A stretch of DNA of 64,000 nt from Chondrus crispus. Lineage: Eukaryota > Rhodophyta > Florideophyceae > Gigartinales > Gigartinaceae. Made by a program: the position numbers and the translations under genes. Of this stretch, positions 1 to 11,427 are shown piece by piece. Positions within the stretch are counted from its first letter, which is position 1, and every line of letters starts with the position of its first letter. Under the pieces are notes generated by a model. The model made no database searches. It saw only the letters and a list, made by a program, of their open reading frames with translations, and was not told where the DNA came from. The DNA lies in assembly GCF_000350225.1 (NCBI RefSeq), contig NW_005178551.1, positions 337,797 through 401,796 on the forward strand, in the 5' to 3' direction.

Positions 1-3000
1 GTGCGCAGTAACTTGAAGTCACGAACGTAAATTCGTTTCGAAGATGGAATACTCGATTGCCGAAAGGCCGAGCCTTCAGATGGGCCTCCGGAGTCAATTC
101 TTGCGTTACGGCTCCCGTACAGTCCATGCTCAAAGTCCCTCTTCTCGGTATCAGAACCTACGAGAGGCTCGAGACTTGTCGATGCTCCCATAATAGATGT
201 GTCTGCCAGAAAAGCAAGCATTTCTGAAATGAGCTCATCTTCAAAACAAATGTTGAACGGGTGGACAGCTCCTTGGAAGGAGTTGATCATTAAAATATCG
301 TCATCGGTCATTTTGCGTTGTAACTCGAAAGATACGGCATCACGGCCTTTCGCAGAACTTGCTCCGTTGCCATCTCGATCAGTTGTATCAAAACTAGTCG
401 GAACCCACAAGAGTACTGGGTAAGGGGTTCTGAGGAGCTGGTTGTCTACTTGACAATTCTGAATACGCAACGCGAGGCATTCGAGCTCGTTGTAGGCTTC
501 GTAATTCACCATGACTCCCTTGAAACAGATATACATGAGTTCGGCGGGCTTGCAAGTGATGACCGATATTCCAATAGAATCAAGAAACAAAGCAGCGTCT
601 GTGTCTACCCGACTTCCCTTGGACGACGCAGCGACTTCATATTTTGCTCCTGACGCGGGATAGTCAAACGCATCGCTTACAATATCTCCCCCATCTCCGT
701 CGTTGGGTTGGCCAATGACCGAATCTGATTGCTGCCCGATGTCGTCCCACCCAACAACGAGAACAGGATCAGGGTTTGCCTCAGCGATGACTGAAGCAAC
801 CCCCGCTTTACTAGTCGGCATTAACACTTGACCTGTGCTGTCTTCCTCAGAAAACGTTACAATTTTTGTTGCGCAGTCGACTGACACATGCACTATCACA
901 GATGGAACATATGATCCTTTGAGTTCCATCACTCGCTCCCCAACAACATCAATATTGAGAACACGCTCCTCATGAAGATGGCCAGAGCCCCTCGAAGATG
1001 ATGATTCAGAACGACTTGACCCTGTTCCAAAGTTGAGTTCTTCCTTTTCCAAAATCCGTATTGAAAGAAATCGATCTCTTGACGATGCCAGCGGGTTGTC
1101 CCACGAATATCGAGATGTCTTCCCGGCTCTGACAAGCCATGGCCGCTCCTGACTTTCAATCTGTGAAAACGCAACAGCTCGATCCCTGCAGAGATTGACA
1201 ATTCGATATGGTGGATTCTGCCGGTCCTCAGGGTAGACTACGATTGCCGTAGATGTTCCAGATATTGGTTTCGAAGCGACTCTTGCTATGTACTGCTCGT
1301 GCGTCTTGGGGCGATACATCTTCGCGGGCAGTTCACGTGAATGTCCAATATGCAGAGGAATCGAAGGTGACCAAATCCAATCACTGTGACCGTCATTGTT
1401 CGCTAGTCGCAAGCGTACTGCTTCGCGAGAAGGTTTTCCGCTCCAGTGAATTCCCTGGAATTTGGACGGTTGTAAAGTGTTCAGGAACCTCGTCCGACAA
1501 TTTCCGTGCGAGTCTACGGCGGCAGATTGGCACCATTGGAGAACTTCAGCAGTGTTATTGCATAACCAGGCTGAATTTCGTATCGTAATTACTGAAGTAC
1601 AAGCCTCGAGTCCTACTGCCGGTCTTACTTCAAGTTCCAGAGAGCGACCGCGAATATTCACGCGTAATGGTTTGGTTATGTCTTCTAGCGTTGATGGAGT
1701 AGTCCACCAGTCTGAGTGATCCACCAACTCAGGCCTTGACAGTGTTTCGGATTGCGGCTCCGGAGGCAGTCGAATGGAGAGGTACGGACCTTCAAGACAA
1801 ACGAAAGCGTCCGGTTGCTCAACAGGTGGCCGGTGGCGCAGATAGAACTGCTGACTGCCCGCCCCATAGAATGAATTCCTACTACAAACATGCACAGCAG
1901 TATCAGATCTATTTCGGATCCAGAACCCAGCAAAAATTTGGTATCGACGGCCGTCTTTCTTGGAGAGTCTGATCGCGGCGCGAAAATCTCGGCGAGGTTG
2001 TCCTTTGGAGTCTACCGTGCGCTCAGCGGATGGTAACACGACAGCTGCTTTCTTCGACCGAATATTCTCGAAGCTGACCTCGGGACCGAATCGGAACGAT
2101 GCTCTTGAAGCAAGGCCCAGGTTGTCTCCAGAAGAAGAGCTTGCATGGCTTGGGTCAGTAGAATTTTCGTATGCAAGTGAGAGGAACGTTGAGCTGAGCT
2201 TTTCCCCAGCGAAATGTAAATGTGCGTCTTCCAATGGGGAAATTATGCCAGCTGCTAGAACAGGGCCGTCGCTCTCCAATAAAGCCTGGGATTGGTCTGT
2301 TGGTGGTATATATCGCTGAGTAATTCTATACGATAAACAACTGGGGAGGCTGTTTTCAAGGATGATGGGAGCATGAAGAGAAACGTCAACCCAGGAGGCA
2401 TACTTGCTGCTATTCTTTCTGGCTTGGACTGGGCAGCGCGCTGCAACGCTGATATAAAAGTCTGAAATTCCAGTTTGGGCGCTGCGACAGCAAACTGTTG
2501 GTCTTTTGATTCGCGCTACACGCGGGGTTGCAGCAGTTGACCGGCGCCGATTGTCCTCATTGCGTTCGAATTCATTGGCATTGTTCGCTAACCAAGATAT
2601 CCCAGGCAGCGCCGAGCTCCAGGTAAACAATTCCTGCGCAGCTATCGCATTTTCTTGCTGTGATAATGTCTCCTCAACCCTTCCAGAGGTCAGTGGACGC
2701 ACTAGCATCGTTTTGTCGCTCTCGAACATTGGCTGCGAGTAGTACTGTCCAGCTTGTAATATGTATTGGCGGCAATCAGATTCCTTATCGGAACCATCTC
2801 CTTCTTCGACTACTCTCAAGACCAGAGTATTCTTTGTATTATTCATAATTCGATAAAGGGATCGGATCGTGCCTACTGGAACACCGTTGATCATTTCCAC
2901 CTCCCATAGAATTCGAATTTGCTCACCCTGATCCCCTTCCCGCTTTGACTGAGGAACAAGTGTAATGTATTGCTTTCCTACCTCAGAAGCAGACAATTCT

Positions 3001-6000
3001 TGAACAGCGAAGCGGGCAATAAAAACGTAACATCGGAGGGCATCACTTCGAGACTTCTGCGGCCCATTTTCGGAGGCATGTAGCAACTCCTCAGTTTGTA
3101 CCCCTACTTCGACTTCAGAGTTGTGAGCGATTGTCGTTCCCCGAGATGTTCGAGTTATGCTCATCGCAATGGGCAAGCCGAGCTCGTTTCTTACCAGAAA
3201 AGCCGCCACACTGGGCCGACGAGGAGAGATACCCTCTTTTGAGTGCTGCGAATATTGCGGCGCTTCACTGCTTTGTATCTTCTTCGTGGAAGAAGAGGCT
3301 GAAGAGTCCTTTCTCAATTTTGTTGCACTCTTCAGCGATCTAGCGACCGCCATGGCGGCGGTGACACTTGTTGGCGTTACGTTCAGGTTCAAACGTTTCT
3401 CGGATTTGATCACAATTGCTCTCGTCCCACTCTTTCCATAACTCATGCTGGCAGCAAGAAACCAAGACTCAAGGGCAGGTTCCCACCATCCTTTTTTTGT
3501 ATTGAACAGATCCATGGCGACTTCGCCTTCCGTTTGCAACATATTTCCCATGTGGGCACTGATCGAAAATGATTTGAAACGAGTTTCCATGATAGGCACA
3601 AATCGGCCATCACTTTCATCTGTGATGAGAAACCTCGCGGCTGGTATGTTCACCGCAACAGCGAGATTCTTCCGGGCTTCGCGGTTGCGCTGTTCTTTTG
3701 GCGATGGCTCGCTTAGTAGTCCATCACGCGATGGGATAACTGAGGCTTGCTTCCAATCTCGCCGAACGAGGTAGCTTGGCTTCATTCGGTTGGGTCGACT
3801 CGACACGGCCCTTAGCAAAGGAATATCAGCGGCGTTCACGAGGCAAAGGATAGAATCGACACAAATGTCAACACGGCACCCAGATTCGTCAACCTTCGGC
3901 CCTATGTACTCAATCAGCGAATCAGTTGGGTAAAGGAGAGGTGTCTGTGACCTACTGAACCTTTGCGCGTGATATGAAGGCAAGTTCTTGCATTTCAGAT
4001 TCTTTTCCACCTCCGGAAGTTCTGACACGACGGACATCTCCAGCTGCGTTGATTGCACCGATATCCGCTTAGCTCCGCTTCCTCTCATCCAGTCTACTTT
4101 CAATTGAAAATCTCCCGTGAGAACAATTCCTCTATCATCGCCTTCATGTTCCTCTGAGGATAATAGGACTTGCGAGCTTCCCAGCACAACCGTTAAAGTA
4201 CGTCCCAGGTACGCAATTTCAGGGGCAAATGATGAGGTACGAAGGTACGGCCATCCAGGAATAGCAAGAAACGCAAGATCTCGTAAAAGCTCCGGAACCA
4301 CCAGAGTTTGCAAGGAGCGGAAAAACATAACTATCGAAGGTCGCTGTCCCGCATGTTTTTCGTAAGTGACAGTGACATTCTCTCTCTGTTCATTTGACGA
4401 GGACGAGTCACCCCCGAATACAAGTGGAACAGCAAATGGAGAAGGACGAGCACGTTCTTGCCGCAAGTCAATTGCAGAATGTAGTTCTGCGCTTAACTCA
4501 AACAACAAGTGTGAAGGCTTGCGGTATGTAAGATCAACTTTGACACCGCCGCTGTACATGCCGATAACTTTGCATGGTTCATGTTCTACATCCCAGCCTC
4601 TAGATATTTCAACACTTAGAGAGGGGATCTCCATATTGACGTCAAGCACAATAAGCTCTTGCGCCTGTGCTTCAAGAGGAGGTATGGACAGTTCTTCAAG
4701 ATGTTTGCTTGGATTTTCGTTAAATCCGCCGCGATATTCTGCAGAACCAAGCGCACCAGTCTCTTCTTGCGACAAAGAGTGAGAGCTTACTTCAATGTCT
4801 GTTGACATCTCATTCCCACTAATCGTTTCGACCAAATTCTCTGTTAGTATGAAATAAAGCACCGTGTATTGAGCTTCGGAAAGCGCTACTTCCACATGGC
4901 TCTTAACTTCGATGTCAATAAATGATGATAAATTAGCAGCATACAACTGTGGAACTTTGTTCTCTGGGGGCTTGCGTCGCAGCACCATCTTTGCCGATAG
5001 ATCCTGAAGAAATGGCGACGTAAATTTAGAACGGCCCGAAGATCCGTCGCTGGGGGACAACAAATAATTGACGGCGAAGTTGACTCCTCGAAAGCTCGCG
5101 TGCCATTCGCTGTCCTTTGTGATATTTTCTAAGTTGCTGACATGTATAGCGGAAAGGTTGACAAGCATTGCCTCGGAGGCACAACCCGAATGGCGCGGGA
5201 CGCGAATGGCTAGATCGTTGAGTTCGACATCAGTCACAATCTTTCTTGACGTAGCCGGATCATGCGATTGTCTTGATGGCCCCTCTTGTCCTATACCAAG
5301 ATCTCCAACTTGCTCCAATACAACATCTACAGCGGGCTTCACTCCCTCCAGAAAAACAGAAAAGTACTGCTTAAGAACAACAGAAAATCGATATAGAAAG
5401 CAAATTCTGATCCCTCCAAAGCACGCATGAAACCGACATGGCTCCTTTCGTGATTTTGGGATCAAGAGGGTCCATTTGTCTTCCTTTTTGCCAGCAGGGG
5501 GAGCATTAGGATCGCTGGGAGTTAGGACATCGACATTGCTCTGAGGGATCTTCTCATACGTGATAACATTCGTGTGATCTGCGATTGGGGCAGTCCAGTC
5601 ACGAACAGAGATATACCTGAAGCCCCCAAATACCTTCATATGACCTTCATCATTACGCGAAAAATGAATCTTGCTGTCTTTCATTTCGACGAGCGCTAGC
5701 GCACCCCCGGATGCCACTAGCTGAAGACTGAAGCCGTCAAATTCGGAGGTCACGGTTACTTTGCTCTTTGAGAGTGCGTTCCCAATCTCCGGCTGTGCTT
5801 CACCAGCATAATCAAGAGGACCTGATGACGTCGGGTGCATGCCGGCATGATCATTCGGACGCAGAGACGATTTCATATCACGAATCGACTGCTTTGCCCG
5901 CTTGCTAACTTTGTGAAAGAAAGATGCAAGCCTGACGTATGTTTCTCGAACGCAGACCATGTTTAAACAAAGGAAGCGTAAATGAACTTTGTGTTCGGAT

Positions 6001-9000
6001 GCAATCAGGTCAACCTCGTATCGAATGGTGGCAAAATGCTTGCGATCGGTGTATGAATGATGTTCATTCTTGGCACTCATCGTGGTGCGAGGTGACGACA
6101 CAGCCTTTGGTGCCGCAAGGGCTCCGGCATACACCAATCTCCTGAATGCTGCCGTGCTGCCCCGGCTACCATCGGTAACGATCCAGTTGCGCAACGAAAA
6201 ATCAGCTTGCAGCTTCGTGCGACCTGTCTTAACAATGCTGGCTCGCATCACAGATGCCACTGCAGTGACAAGACGAACATCGGTACTGTCTCTGACTTCA
6301 ACAGATACCCTCTGTATCAAAGACTTGACATCGTAAGATGCCATCATTGTTGGTTGAGTGGGCTCCAAGTCTTGCACTCCTTCTCGATGTTCATCTCTAG
6401 TTTGGGTAGTTGCAACGATAGATCCAGTCAGCGCGTCATCGTTTCCCCCCACAAGAGGTTGCCAACCGTTGTCGCCAGATGGATGCTTAGAAGTGGAACC
6501 TAGCAGATCACTGCTCGTTTTCATTTCACTAACCCATCGTTGCCCCTCTACAATAAAGTGTTGGACAGAGTCTTGAGTGACAATCAGAGATAGACCAGGA
6601 ACATTTCCCCGAACACGTACTTTGGCAATCTGGCTTCCACCGTTCTCATTTGTACCAGACGGAGAATGGGCAACTTGAACGACACTAGCATCTCGTAAGG
6701 TCTGGAGGAGAAATCGAAGGGAGAACGGCCTGATAATTCTTTCTACATGAGTCGTATCAATGTAGTGGGCGTCCTTGAAACCTATTTCAATTATAGGGAC
6801 CGAATGGTCCCTTGTCCCTGTCCGTATTTCTTGGGATACGGCAGTCATCAAGTTTGGAACAAAGTACATGCCGAGGTCGTCCAGTGTCAAAACGTAGTTG
6901 GAATACCGGATGTTGCAACCACGTTTCTCTGAATCGCTTTGATGCTCCGGTGCATTGTCTGATGTGCAAATGCCCAAAACACCCATATTCACCACAATGG
7001 CGGGTTGGTTCTCTTCTGAGCTAGGGAAAACAAATCTGGGGGCGAGTATCACTGCGTTAATTTCCAGTGGGACTCTGTTTGCTAGAAGAGCTGTTTCGAT
7101 TTCCATCCGCAATTCAGCAATCCTCTGACCTGCTGCAGCTCCTAGGAACGCCATGATTGGATCTTGAGCCATGCCCTTAGGTTGCCAGAACTTCAGTCCC
7201 CACACAAAAGAACCTTGTGGTCCGTCGACAATAGCTTCCAGAGTTGCAACAGAAACATCCAGCTTACTTTCCGACACGTTCTTTACATCGGATGCAGTCG
7301 TCATGGTTTGCGAATAGCGGAAAGCAGCCACATACTTCTGTGTCCCCTGTGACTGGCGCGAAGTGCCCAAAAACTCCCTTTCAGTTACCCTAAAACTTGG
7401 TGGCGTAGATTCCCTGATCCCGCTGTTTCCCCGAGATCGGCTTCCCGTGCCTTTTCGCTCCGCGGCGATGTCAGTGGAAGTTTGAGGATCATTCTGTTCC
7501 TCAAAGGCTCCAAAGTAGTGGTCGCCCGGAAGGTGACCCGTCTCATCGTCAGGGAACTCGTCACCTTCAGTGATCAGATCTTTAGCGGGATTTGACCCGT
7601 TCCTTATTGACTCAATCGCTTCCAAGACGTCATGTGGGTACGAGGATTCAAATCCTTTCAACAGTTCTTCGTATTCCATGTCGGACATTGGAGCTTGTTT
7701 GCTGTACACCATCCTCCTTCCGTCTCGCATGTCCCACGCATCGATGCTACCTAACACGGCTTCCATCGTAAGACTGCCTGATCCAGTGTAAAGAATACCG
7801 ACCCTCAGATCATGCAAATTCATAGAAACTCGAGGGATAGACCGATTTGGAAATCCCTTTTGGAACAGCCGCACGCTAGCCCCCCGCAACAAAAATGCAA
7901 CTCTCAATGCAAGCGACGGAACGATCTGGGATTGCGACTCGCGAGCAGTATCCGAAGATGAGAAATCCAAGGTTTCCGCGAGACCGCTGGACTTTGCAAT
8001 TCTGTCACCGCTGGCGGTCAGCAAGTCTGGAGGCGATTTTTCTTCCTTGTATCCTAACATGGACCAGAACGAGCTCATTGTCGTTCCTTCCTTATCGACC
8101 TCTTGTGCTGTTGAGGTTTCCAACGGAGCCGGCAGCCAAGTTTCCCCTTCGGCCTCGATTTGCAGATCAACATAGTCTCTCAATGCCGTGACCTGCCCGA
8201 ATGACATCGAGTCTTCGAGTCTTTCTAGGTTCCCAGAGATGTCTTGCGGCTCTTCTATGCCCATTCTCCTCGACTTTAAGATAGTCTTGCGGTATCCCGC
8301 GTATAACAAACGTATGCCTCTAGCTTTGCTAATACCGTCTTCAGTAAAACGTAGGGCTTGTTCTCGTCGGTTGCTGAAGCCCGGCAGCATCTGATCAATT
8401 GCCCATGCCCACCGTTCCGCAGGTGTTTTCGGTCGGAAGCCACGCGTAGCAAGTCGGGCAAAGTAGACTGAAGTTTGCAAGAGGCTAGCGTACTGAACAT
8501 CATCTAAGTCGACGCTAATATTCGGAAAACGAATGTCAAGGTCGGCAGCTGGCTCCGGCTCAGTCGCATCCTGCGAAACGGCCGGCGATGACGCTCCACG
8601 AGACAAGCGCAATCGCATAAAACCGTCAACAGGTTGTAAAAGGCTCTTAACACCGTGTGCTGCATGCTGACCGTTGGCGTTTGAGCTGCTATCGGCTGAC
8701 ATAAACTGCTTTAGCATTTCTGGGGTATCAAAATGACACTGCTGATCGCCAGGATTCTTCGTTCCCCTTGACAGCCCTGGGGAGTCGCGTGGAGTAATGG
8801 GTGCCCAATCTATGTGAAAGCCTTTGACTTCAACCAGCTTTCTGGCCAGACTTTGAGGTGCATCTGAACTGCGTTCAACAAAGGCCTCTTCCCACAGCTC
8901 ATTAGCAGAAACAGCTTTCAGCGATTTGCACACCATGGAGACAATGTACGGTCTCGCAGGATCCGAGAACGGGTCTTCAAAACGAAGCGATATACCAGAG

Positions 9001-9488
9001 AGTTGCACCTGGATGTTATCAACAATTTTAGCGCGCAACTCCTCGCTGACGAGCCAGTTTCCCCAGCCTTGCGATGCGGCTTCGTTTGCCACGCCCCAAG
9101 AAGCCTCCCTTACGGCATCGTCGGTGGCCAACTTTGCTCTTTTGATCCTCCTCTCACGCATCTTAAGCTCAGAATCATCCGAACCATCCCCGCAAACGGG
9201 ACGGGCCATAATGGTAATATCTGACATGTGAATTTGAACTGGAGTGGAGCCGATAGCCTTCCAGGGGACTTGCAGGCGCAATAAGCCGATGAATCCGGCT
9301 TCAACAGTAACCGGAAGATCCATGCCCAGTGTCTCGAAAAGCACGGCAAGGGCCTCCGGTCGCAAGGCGACGCCTCGCAACTCAACCAATCCCGACCATG
9401 CCCCGAAGCGGACGCTGTCGCGGTCAATACCTTCAAGGTATTGACCTAAGACGCGGGTTAGGACGTCTGCCAAAACGGACTCCAACAT
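1..9488 (-). CDS. VPS13: VPS13-family lipid-transfer protein, 5' part (runs off window)
   Basis: VPS13 proteins are long rods at membrane contact sites that move lipids in bulk between organelles through a hydrophobic groove. The frame opens at ATG 9488-9486 and has no stop to base 1, giving about 3162 residues; the C-terminus lies outside. The first residues, MLESVLADVLTRVLGQYLEG, are a textbook Chorein_N start, followed by LRLQVPWKAIGS. Near residues 130-190 comes the conserved IQVQLSGISLRFEDPFSDPA stretch and then a SANELW motif. Around residues 1999-2009 KGWWEPALESW matches the conserved 'WEP..E.W' motif that ends the middle repeats before the SHR-BD/VAB region. The last third in the window is therefore probably VAB plus adaptor repeats, while the DH-like, ATG_C and PH regions are missing. 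No intron is visible in 9.5 kb. Family call is firm; the exact VPS13 subtype is not determined. Confidence 0.93.
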   Translation of the reverse strand, partial: MLESVLADVLTRVLGQYLEGIDRDSVRFGAWSGLVELRGVALRPEALAVLFETLGMDLPVTVEAGFIGLLRLQVPWKAIGSTPVQIHMSDITIMARPVCGDGSDDSELKMRERRIKRAKLATDDAVREASWGVANEAASQGWGNWLVSEELRAKIVDNIQVQLSGISLRFEDPFSDPARPYIVSMVCKSLKAVSANELWEEAFVERSSDAPQSLARKLVEVKGFHIDWAPITPRDSPGLSRGTKNPGDQQCHFDTPEMLKQFMSADSSSNANGQHAAHGVKSLLQPVDGFMRLRLSRGASSPAVSQDATEPEPAADLDIRFPNISVDLDDVQYASLLQTSVYFARLATRGFRPKTPAERWAWAIDQMLPGFSNRREQALRFTEDGISKARGIRLLYAGYRKTILKSRRMGIEEPQDISGNLERLEDSMSFGQVTALRDYVDLQIEAEGETWLPAPLETSTAQEVDKEGTTMSSFWSMLGYKEEKSPPDLLTASGDRIAKSSGLAETLDFSSSDTARESQSQIVPSLALRVAFLLRGASVRLFQKGFPNRSIPRVSMNLHDLRVGILYTGSGSLTMEAVLGSIDAWDMRDGRRMVYSKQAPMSDMEYEELLKGFESSYPHDVLEAIESIRNGSNPAKDLITEGDEFPDDETGHLPGDHYFGAFEEQNDPQTSTDIAAERKGTGSRSRGNSGIRESTPPSFRVTEREFLGTSRQSQGTQKYVAAFRYSQTMTTASDVKNVSESKLDVSVATLEAIVDGPQGSFVWGLKFWQPKGMAQDPIMAFLGAAAGQRIAELRMEIETALLANRVPLEINAVILAPRFVFPSSEENQPAIVVNMGVLGICTSDNAPEHQSDSEKRGCNIRYSNYVLTLDDLGMYFVPNLMTAVSQEIRTGTRDHSVPIIEIGFKDAHYIDTTHVERIIRPFSLRFLLQTLRDASVVQVAHSPSGTNENGGSQIAKVRVRGNVPGLSLIVTQDSVQHFIVEGQRWVSEMKTSSDLLGSTSKHPSGDNGWQPLVGGNDDALTGSIVATTQTRDEHREGVQDLEPTQPTMMASYDVKSLIQRVSVEVRDSTDVRLVTAVASVMRASIVKTGRTKLQADFSLRNWIVTDGSRGSTAAFRRLVYAGALAAPKAVSSPRTTMSAKNEHHSYTDRKHFATIRYEVDLIASEHKVHLRFLCLNMVCVRETYVRLASFFHKVSKRAKQSIRDMKSSLRPNDHAGMHPTSSGPLDYAGEAQPEIGNALSKSKVTVTSEFDGFSLQLVASGGALALVEMKDSKIHFSRNDEGHMKVFGGFRYISVRDWTAPIADHTNVITYEKIPQSNVDVLTPSDPNAPPAGKKEDKWTLLIPKSRKEPCRFHACFGGIRICFLYRFSVVLKQYFSVFLEGVKPAVDVVLEQVGDLGIGQEGPSRQSHDPATSRKIVTDVELNDLAIRVPRHSGCASEAMLVNLSAIHVSNLENITKDSEWHASFRGVNFAVNYLLSPSDGSSGRSKFTSPFLQDLSAKMVLRRKPPENKVPQLYAANLSSFIDIEVKSHVEVALSEAQYTVLYFILTENLVETISGNEMSTDIEVSSHSLSQEETGALGSAEYRGGFNENPSKHLEELSIPPLEAQAQELIVLDVNMEIPSLSVEISRGWDVEHEPCKVIGMYSGGVKVDLTYRKPSHLLFELSAELHSAIDLRQERARPSPFAVPLVFGGDSSSSNEQRENVTVTYEKHAGQRPSIVMFFRSLQTLVVPELLRDLAFLAIPGWPYLRTSSFAPEIAYLGRTLTVVLGSSQVLLSSEEHEGDDRGIVLTGDFQLKVDWMRGSGAKRISVQSTQLEMSVVSELPEVEKNLKCKNLPSYHAQRFSRSQTPLLYPTDSLIEYIGPKVDESGCRVDICVDSILCLVNAADIPLLRAVSSRPNRMKPSYLVRRDWKQASVIPSRDGLLSEPSPKEQRNREARKNLAVAVNIPAARFLITDESDGRFVPIMETRFKSFSISAHMGNMLQTEGEVAMDLFNTKKGWWEPALESWFLAASMSYGKSGTRAIVIKSEKRLNLNVTPTSVTAAMAVARSLKSATKLRKDSSASSSTKKIQSSEAPQYSQHSKEGISPRRPSVAAFLVRNELGLPIAMSITRTSRGTTIAHNSEVEVGVQTEELLHASENGPQKSRSDALRCYVFIARFAVQELSASEVGKQYITLVPQSKREGDQGEQIRILWEVEMINGVPVGTIRSLYRIMNNTKNTLVLRVVEEGDGSDKESDCRQYILQAGQYYSQPMFESDKTMLVRPLTSGRVEETLSQQENAIAAQELFTWSSALPGISWLANNANEFERNEDNRRRSTAATPRVARIKRPTVCCRSAQTGISDFYISVAARCPVQARKNSSKYASWVDVSLHAPIILENSLPSCLSYRITQRYIPPTDQSQALLESDGPVLAAGIISPLEDAHLHFAGEKLSSTFLSLAYENSTDPSHASSSSGDNLGLASRASFRFGPEVSFENIRSKKAAVVLPSAERTVDSKGQPRRDFRAAIRLSKKDGRRYQIFAGFWIRNRSDTAVHVCSRNSFYGAGSQQFYLRHRPPVEQPDAFVCLEGPYLSIRLPPEPQSETLSRPELVDHSDWWTTPSTLEDITKPLRVNIRGRSLELEVRPAVGLEACTSVITIRNSAWLCNNTAEVLQWCQSAAVDSHGNCRTRFLNTLQPSKFQGIHWSGKPSREAVRLRLANNDGHSDWIWSPSIPLHIGHSRELPAKMYRPKTHEQYIARVASKPISGTSTAIVVYPEDRQNPPYRIVNLCRDRAVAFSQIESQERPWLVRAGKTSRYSWDNPLASSRDRFLSIRILEKEELNFGTGSSRSESSSSRGSGHLHEERVLNIDVVGERVMELKGSYVPSVIVHVSVDCATKIVTFSEEDSTGQVLMPTSKAGVASVIAEANPDPVLVVGWDDIGQQSDSVIGQPNDGDGGDIVSDAFDYPASGAKYEVAASSKGSRVDTDAALFLDSIGISVITCKPAELMYICFKGVMVNYEAYNELECLALRIQNCQVDNQLLRTPYPVLLWVPTSFDTTDRDGNGASSAKGRDAVSFELQRKMTDDDILMINSFQGAVHPFNICFEDELISEMLAFLADTSIMGASTSLEPLVGSDTEKRDFEHGLYGSRNARIDSGGPSEGSAFRQSSIPSSKRIYVRDFKLLR

Positions 9489-10048
9489 GGCGGGAAGAAG
9501 GCACAAAGTATTGGGGTTGAGCCAGCTGGGTTGCACAAGCTAGTGCAGCTGTTTAGCAAGTGTTCGTCGCGGTTGATTTGCTCACTCAATCGGAGGGTAG
9601 CACGCTGGACGCATGGTAGCAGGAGAGGATGAGACGAGGATGGAAGCGGGGTGTTTGAGAGTGGGGAAATACGTTTGACAAGTGGAATGCAAGTTGAGCT
9701 GAGCTGAGATATGGAAATCAAGTTGGGAGGTTGAACGTCGATGCCCGACGAAAAGGACGAGTCGAACCAGAAGCAGGAGTCGTAGAAGCACACGAGTGTC
9801 GCCAGATAGCAGCGAAAGGGGTGTTTCGTGACAAAAAGGTTTTGTGTATTTACGAAGGGGTGGCAATCGACTCTGGCCTGGGCCTCGCGACACGGTATGA
9901 TTAGCGGGGCAGCGCTGGAATGCCTCTCTTGCTTGATGTTGATGCGCATCTCCACGGAAGAAGTTCAGTTTGACATCCCTCGCTTACAGCACATGGCTTA
10001 CACATATCTCGATCGGGGAGAGTTTCTGCTTCGTCGTGACTTGTGCCC
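9489..10048. other. Intergenic, upstream of VPS13; no gene seen
   Basis: This stretch holds the 5' flank of the leftward VPS13 gene and the left flank of the mariner element. Several open frames of 100-165 codons cross it on both strands, but none resembles a known protein. It presumably contains the VPS13 promoter; I cannot point to a core element. Confidence 0.4.
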
Positions 10049-10050
10049 TA

Positions 10051-10250
10051 CAGTGCTGGCCAAAATGATAGGGACACAGGCCATTCGCACTGTGGCAGCC
10101 CCCTTTTGCTCCAATGATAAATGAGAAGAGGCTCTGCACACGTATTGGGAGAGCTAAACGTGATAGAAAAAACGGTTTTATAGAACAAAAAACAGCCTCG
10201 GAACTATAAGGCAAAACGTGTTTACGGCATGGCCATAATGATAGGGACAA
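10051..10250. repeat. Left terminal inverted repeat of mariner element
   Basis: Pairs with 11428-11626 in inverse orientation with a few mismatches and small indels. Carries outer (10059-10076) and inner (10232-10249) direct repeats, the likely transposase-binding sites. Confidence 0.88.
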
Positions 10251-10296
10251 GACCTCTACCCTATTATCTGGACCCCATGTATGCGCAATACTCACC

Positions 10297-11295
10297 TCAG
10301 TACTTCGTAGCACCTCCCTTGGCAAGATAACAGTCCCTGCAGCGTCGTTCCATGGACCCCAAAAGGAATTTCAGTGTGTCCGTTGTGATGTTATCCCAGG
10401 CTTCCCAAACGGCCTCTTTAAGCTCTTCGACGTTGTCAAATTGACGACAACCAACGTATACAGCACGTGCCAACAGACCCCAGAGATTCTCTATAGGATT
10501 TAAGTCCGGGTACTTTGCCGGCCAGTCCATAACCGGCACCTCTTCCTCCTCAAAAAAACTGCCTGACCCGATGTACCCTGTGAATAGAAGCTCCGTCATG
10601 CATTTATATCCATCCTGCGTCCAGCTCCTGATCAATAAACGGTAGCAAATAACTTTCTAATGTTTGTATGTAGTTCTCTGCGTTCTGATTTCCTTCGAGT
10701 AACACCAATTCGCATTTCTTCGTCCCACAAAAAGCCCCCCAAAACATGACCGAATTCCCACCTCCTTGCCTTCTCGAGAATATGCGCTTGTCCTTCCTCA
10801 GGTCGTGCCAATAGAAGTCGAAGCCATCTGGTCCGTCGAGATTGAACTTTTTCTCGTCGGACCAGATGACTTTATACCAATCTGCAGGACACCATGTCAG
10901 CTTCTCGCTCGCAAATTTTTCACGAGCAACAAGATGACGGGGCAGCATCATTGGAGCCGACATCATCTTCTTGAATTGGAAGTTCGGGTCGTTGTGCAGC
11001 GTGCAGCGGATTGACCGTGAGGCAACAGAGAGTCCCAGCTCCTGACGAAGCGTGTTAGAGCCTTTTGTTTCATTTGAAGCAGCCCGAAGTAACCTTCTCT
11101 TGTCGGTGGGGGATAGCTTTTGCGGTCTTCCTGGTGATTTTTTCTCCCATATTCCAACGGCGCGCGCAGCAAGTTAGAAACTACGTTCTTGGAGCGCTGC
11201 ACATGAGCAGCGATGTCTCGAATGGTTCTACCGCCTTGAGAAAGACCAGCAATAAGCCCCTTTTCGAGCTCGTTCAGGACTTTGCCTCTTCCCAT
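10297..11295 (-). pseudogene. Tc1-like DD34E transposase, broken
   Basis: Read leftward, the frame from 11295 opens with a helix-turn-helix region (GRTIRDIAAHVQRSKNVVSN). It then shifts frame near 11050 into the stretch carrying VIWSDEKKFNLDGPDG, which contains the first catalytic Asp. A TAA follows AGWI at about 10608, just before the second Asp motif (DGASIHR). A run of seven T near 10550 shifts the frame again into VPVMDWPAKYPDLNPIENLW, with the catalytic Glu. After mentally bypassing the T run, 34 residues separate the second Asp and the Glu, which assigns the copy to the DD34E (Tc1) group. At least two frameshifts and one nonsense codon make it a pseudogene. Length and motif order otherwise fit a normal ~340-residue Tc1 transposase. 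Confidence 0.9.
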
Positions 11296-11427
11296 TTCTC
11301 CGAGCTACCAACCGACTGTTTTCTGCACAACCGGTTGCAGACCCCTCGAGTGTAGCCTTAGCATGGCCTTTACGCCTTTCGGCGGAACGCAGTTTGCGTT
11401 TTGCGCCAAAACGCGAGTTAGTTCCTG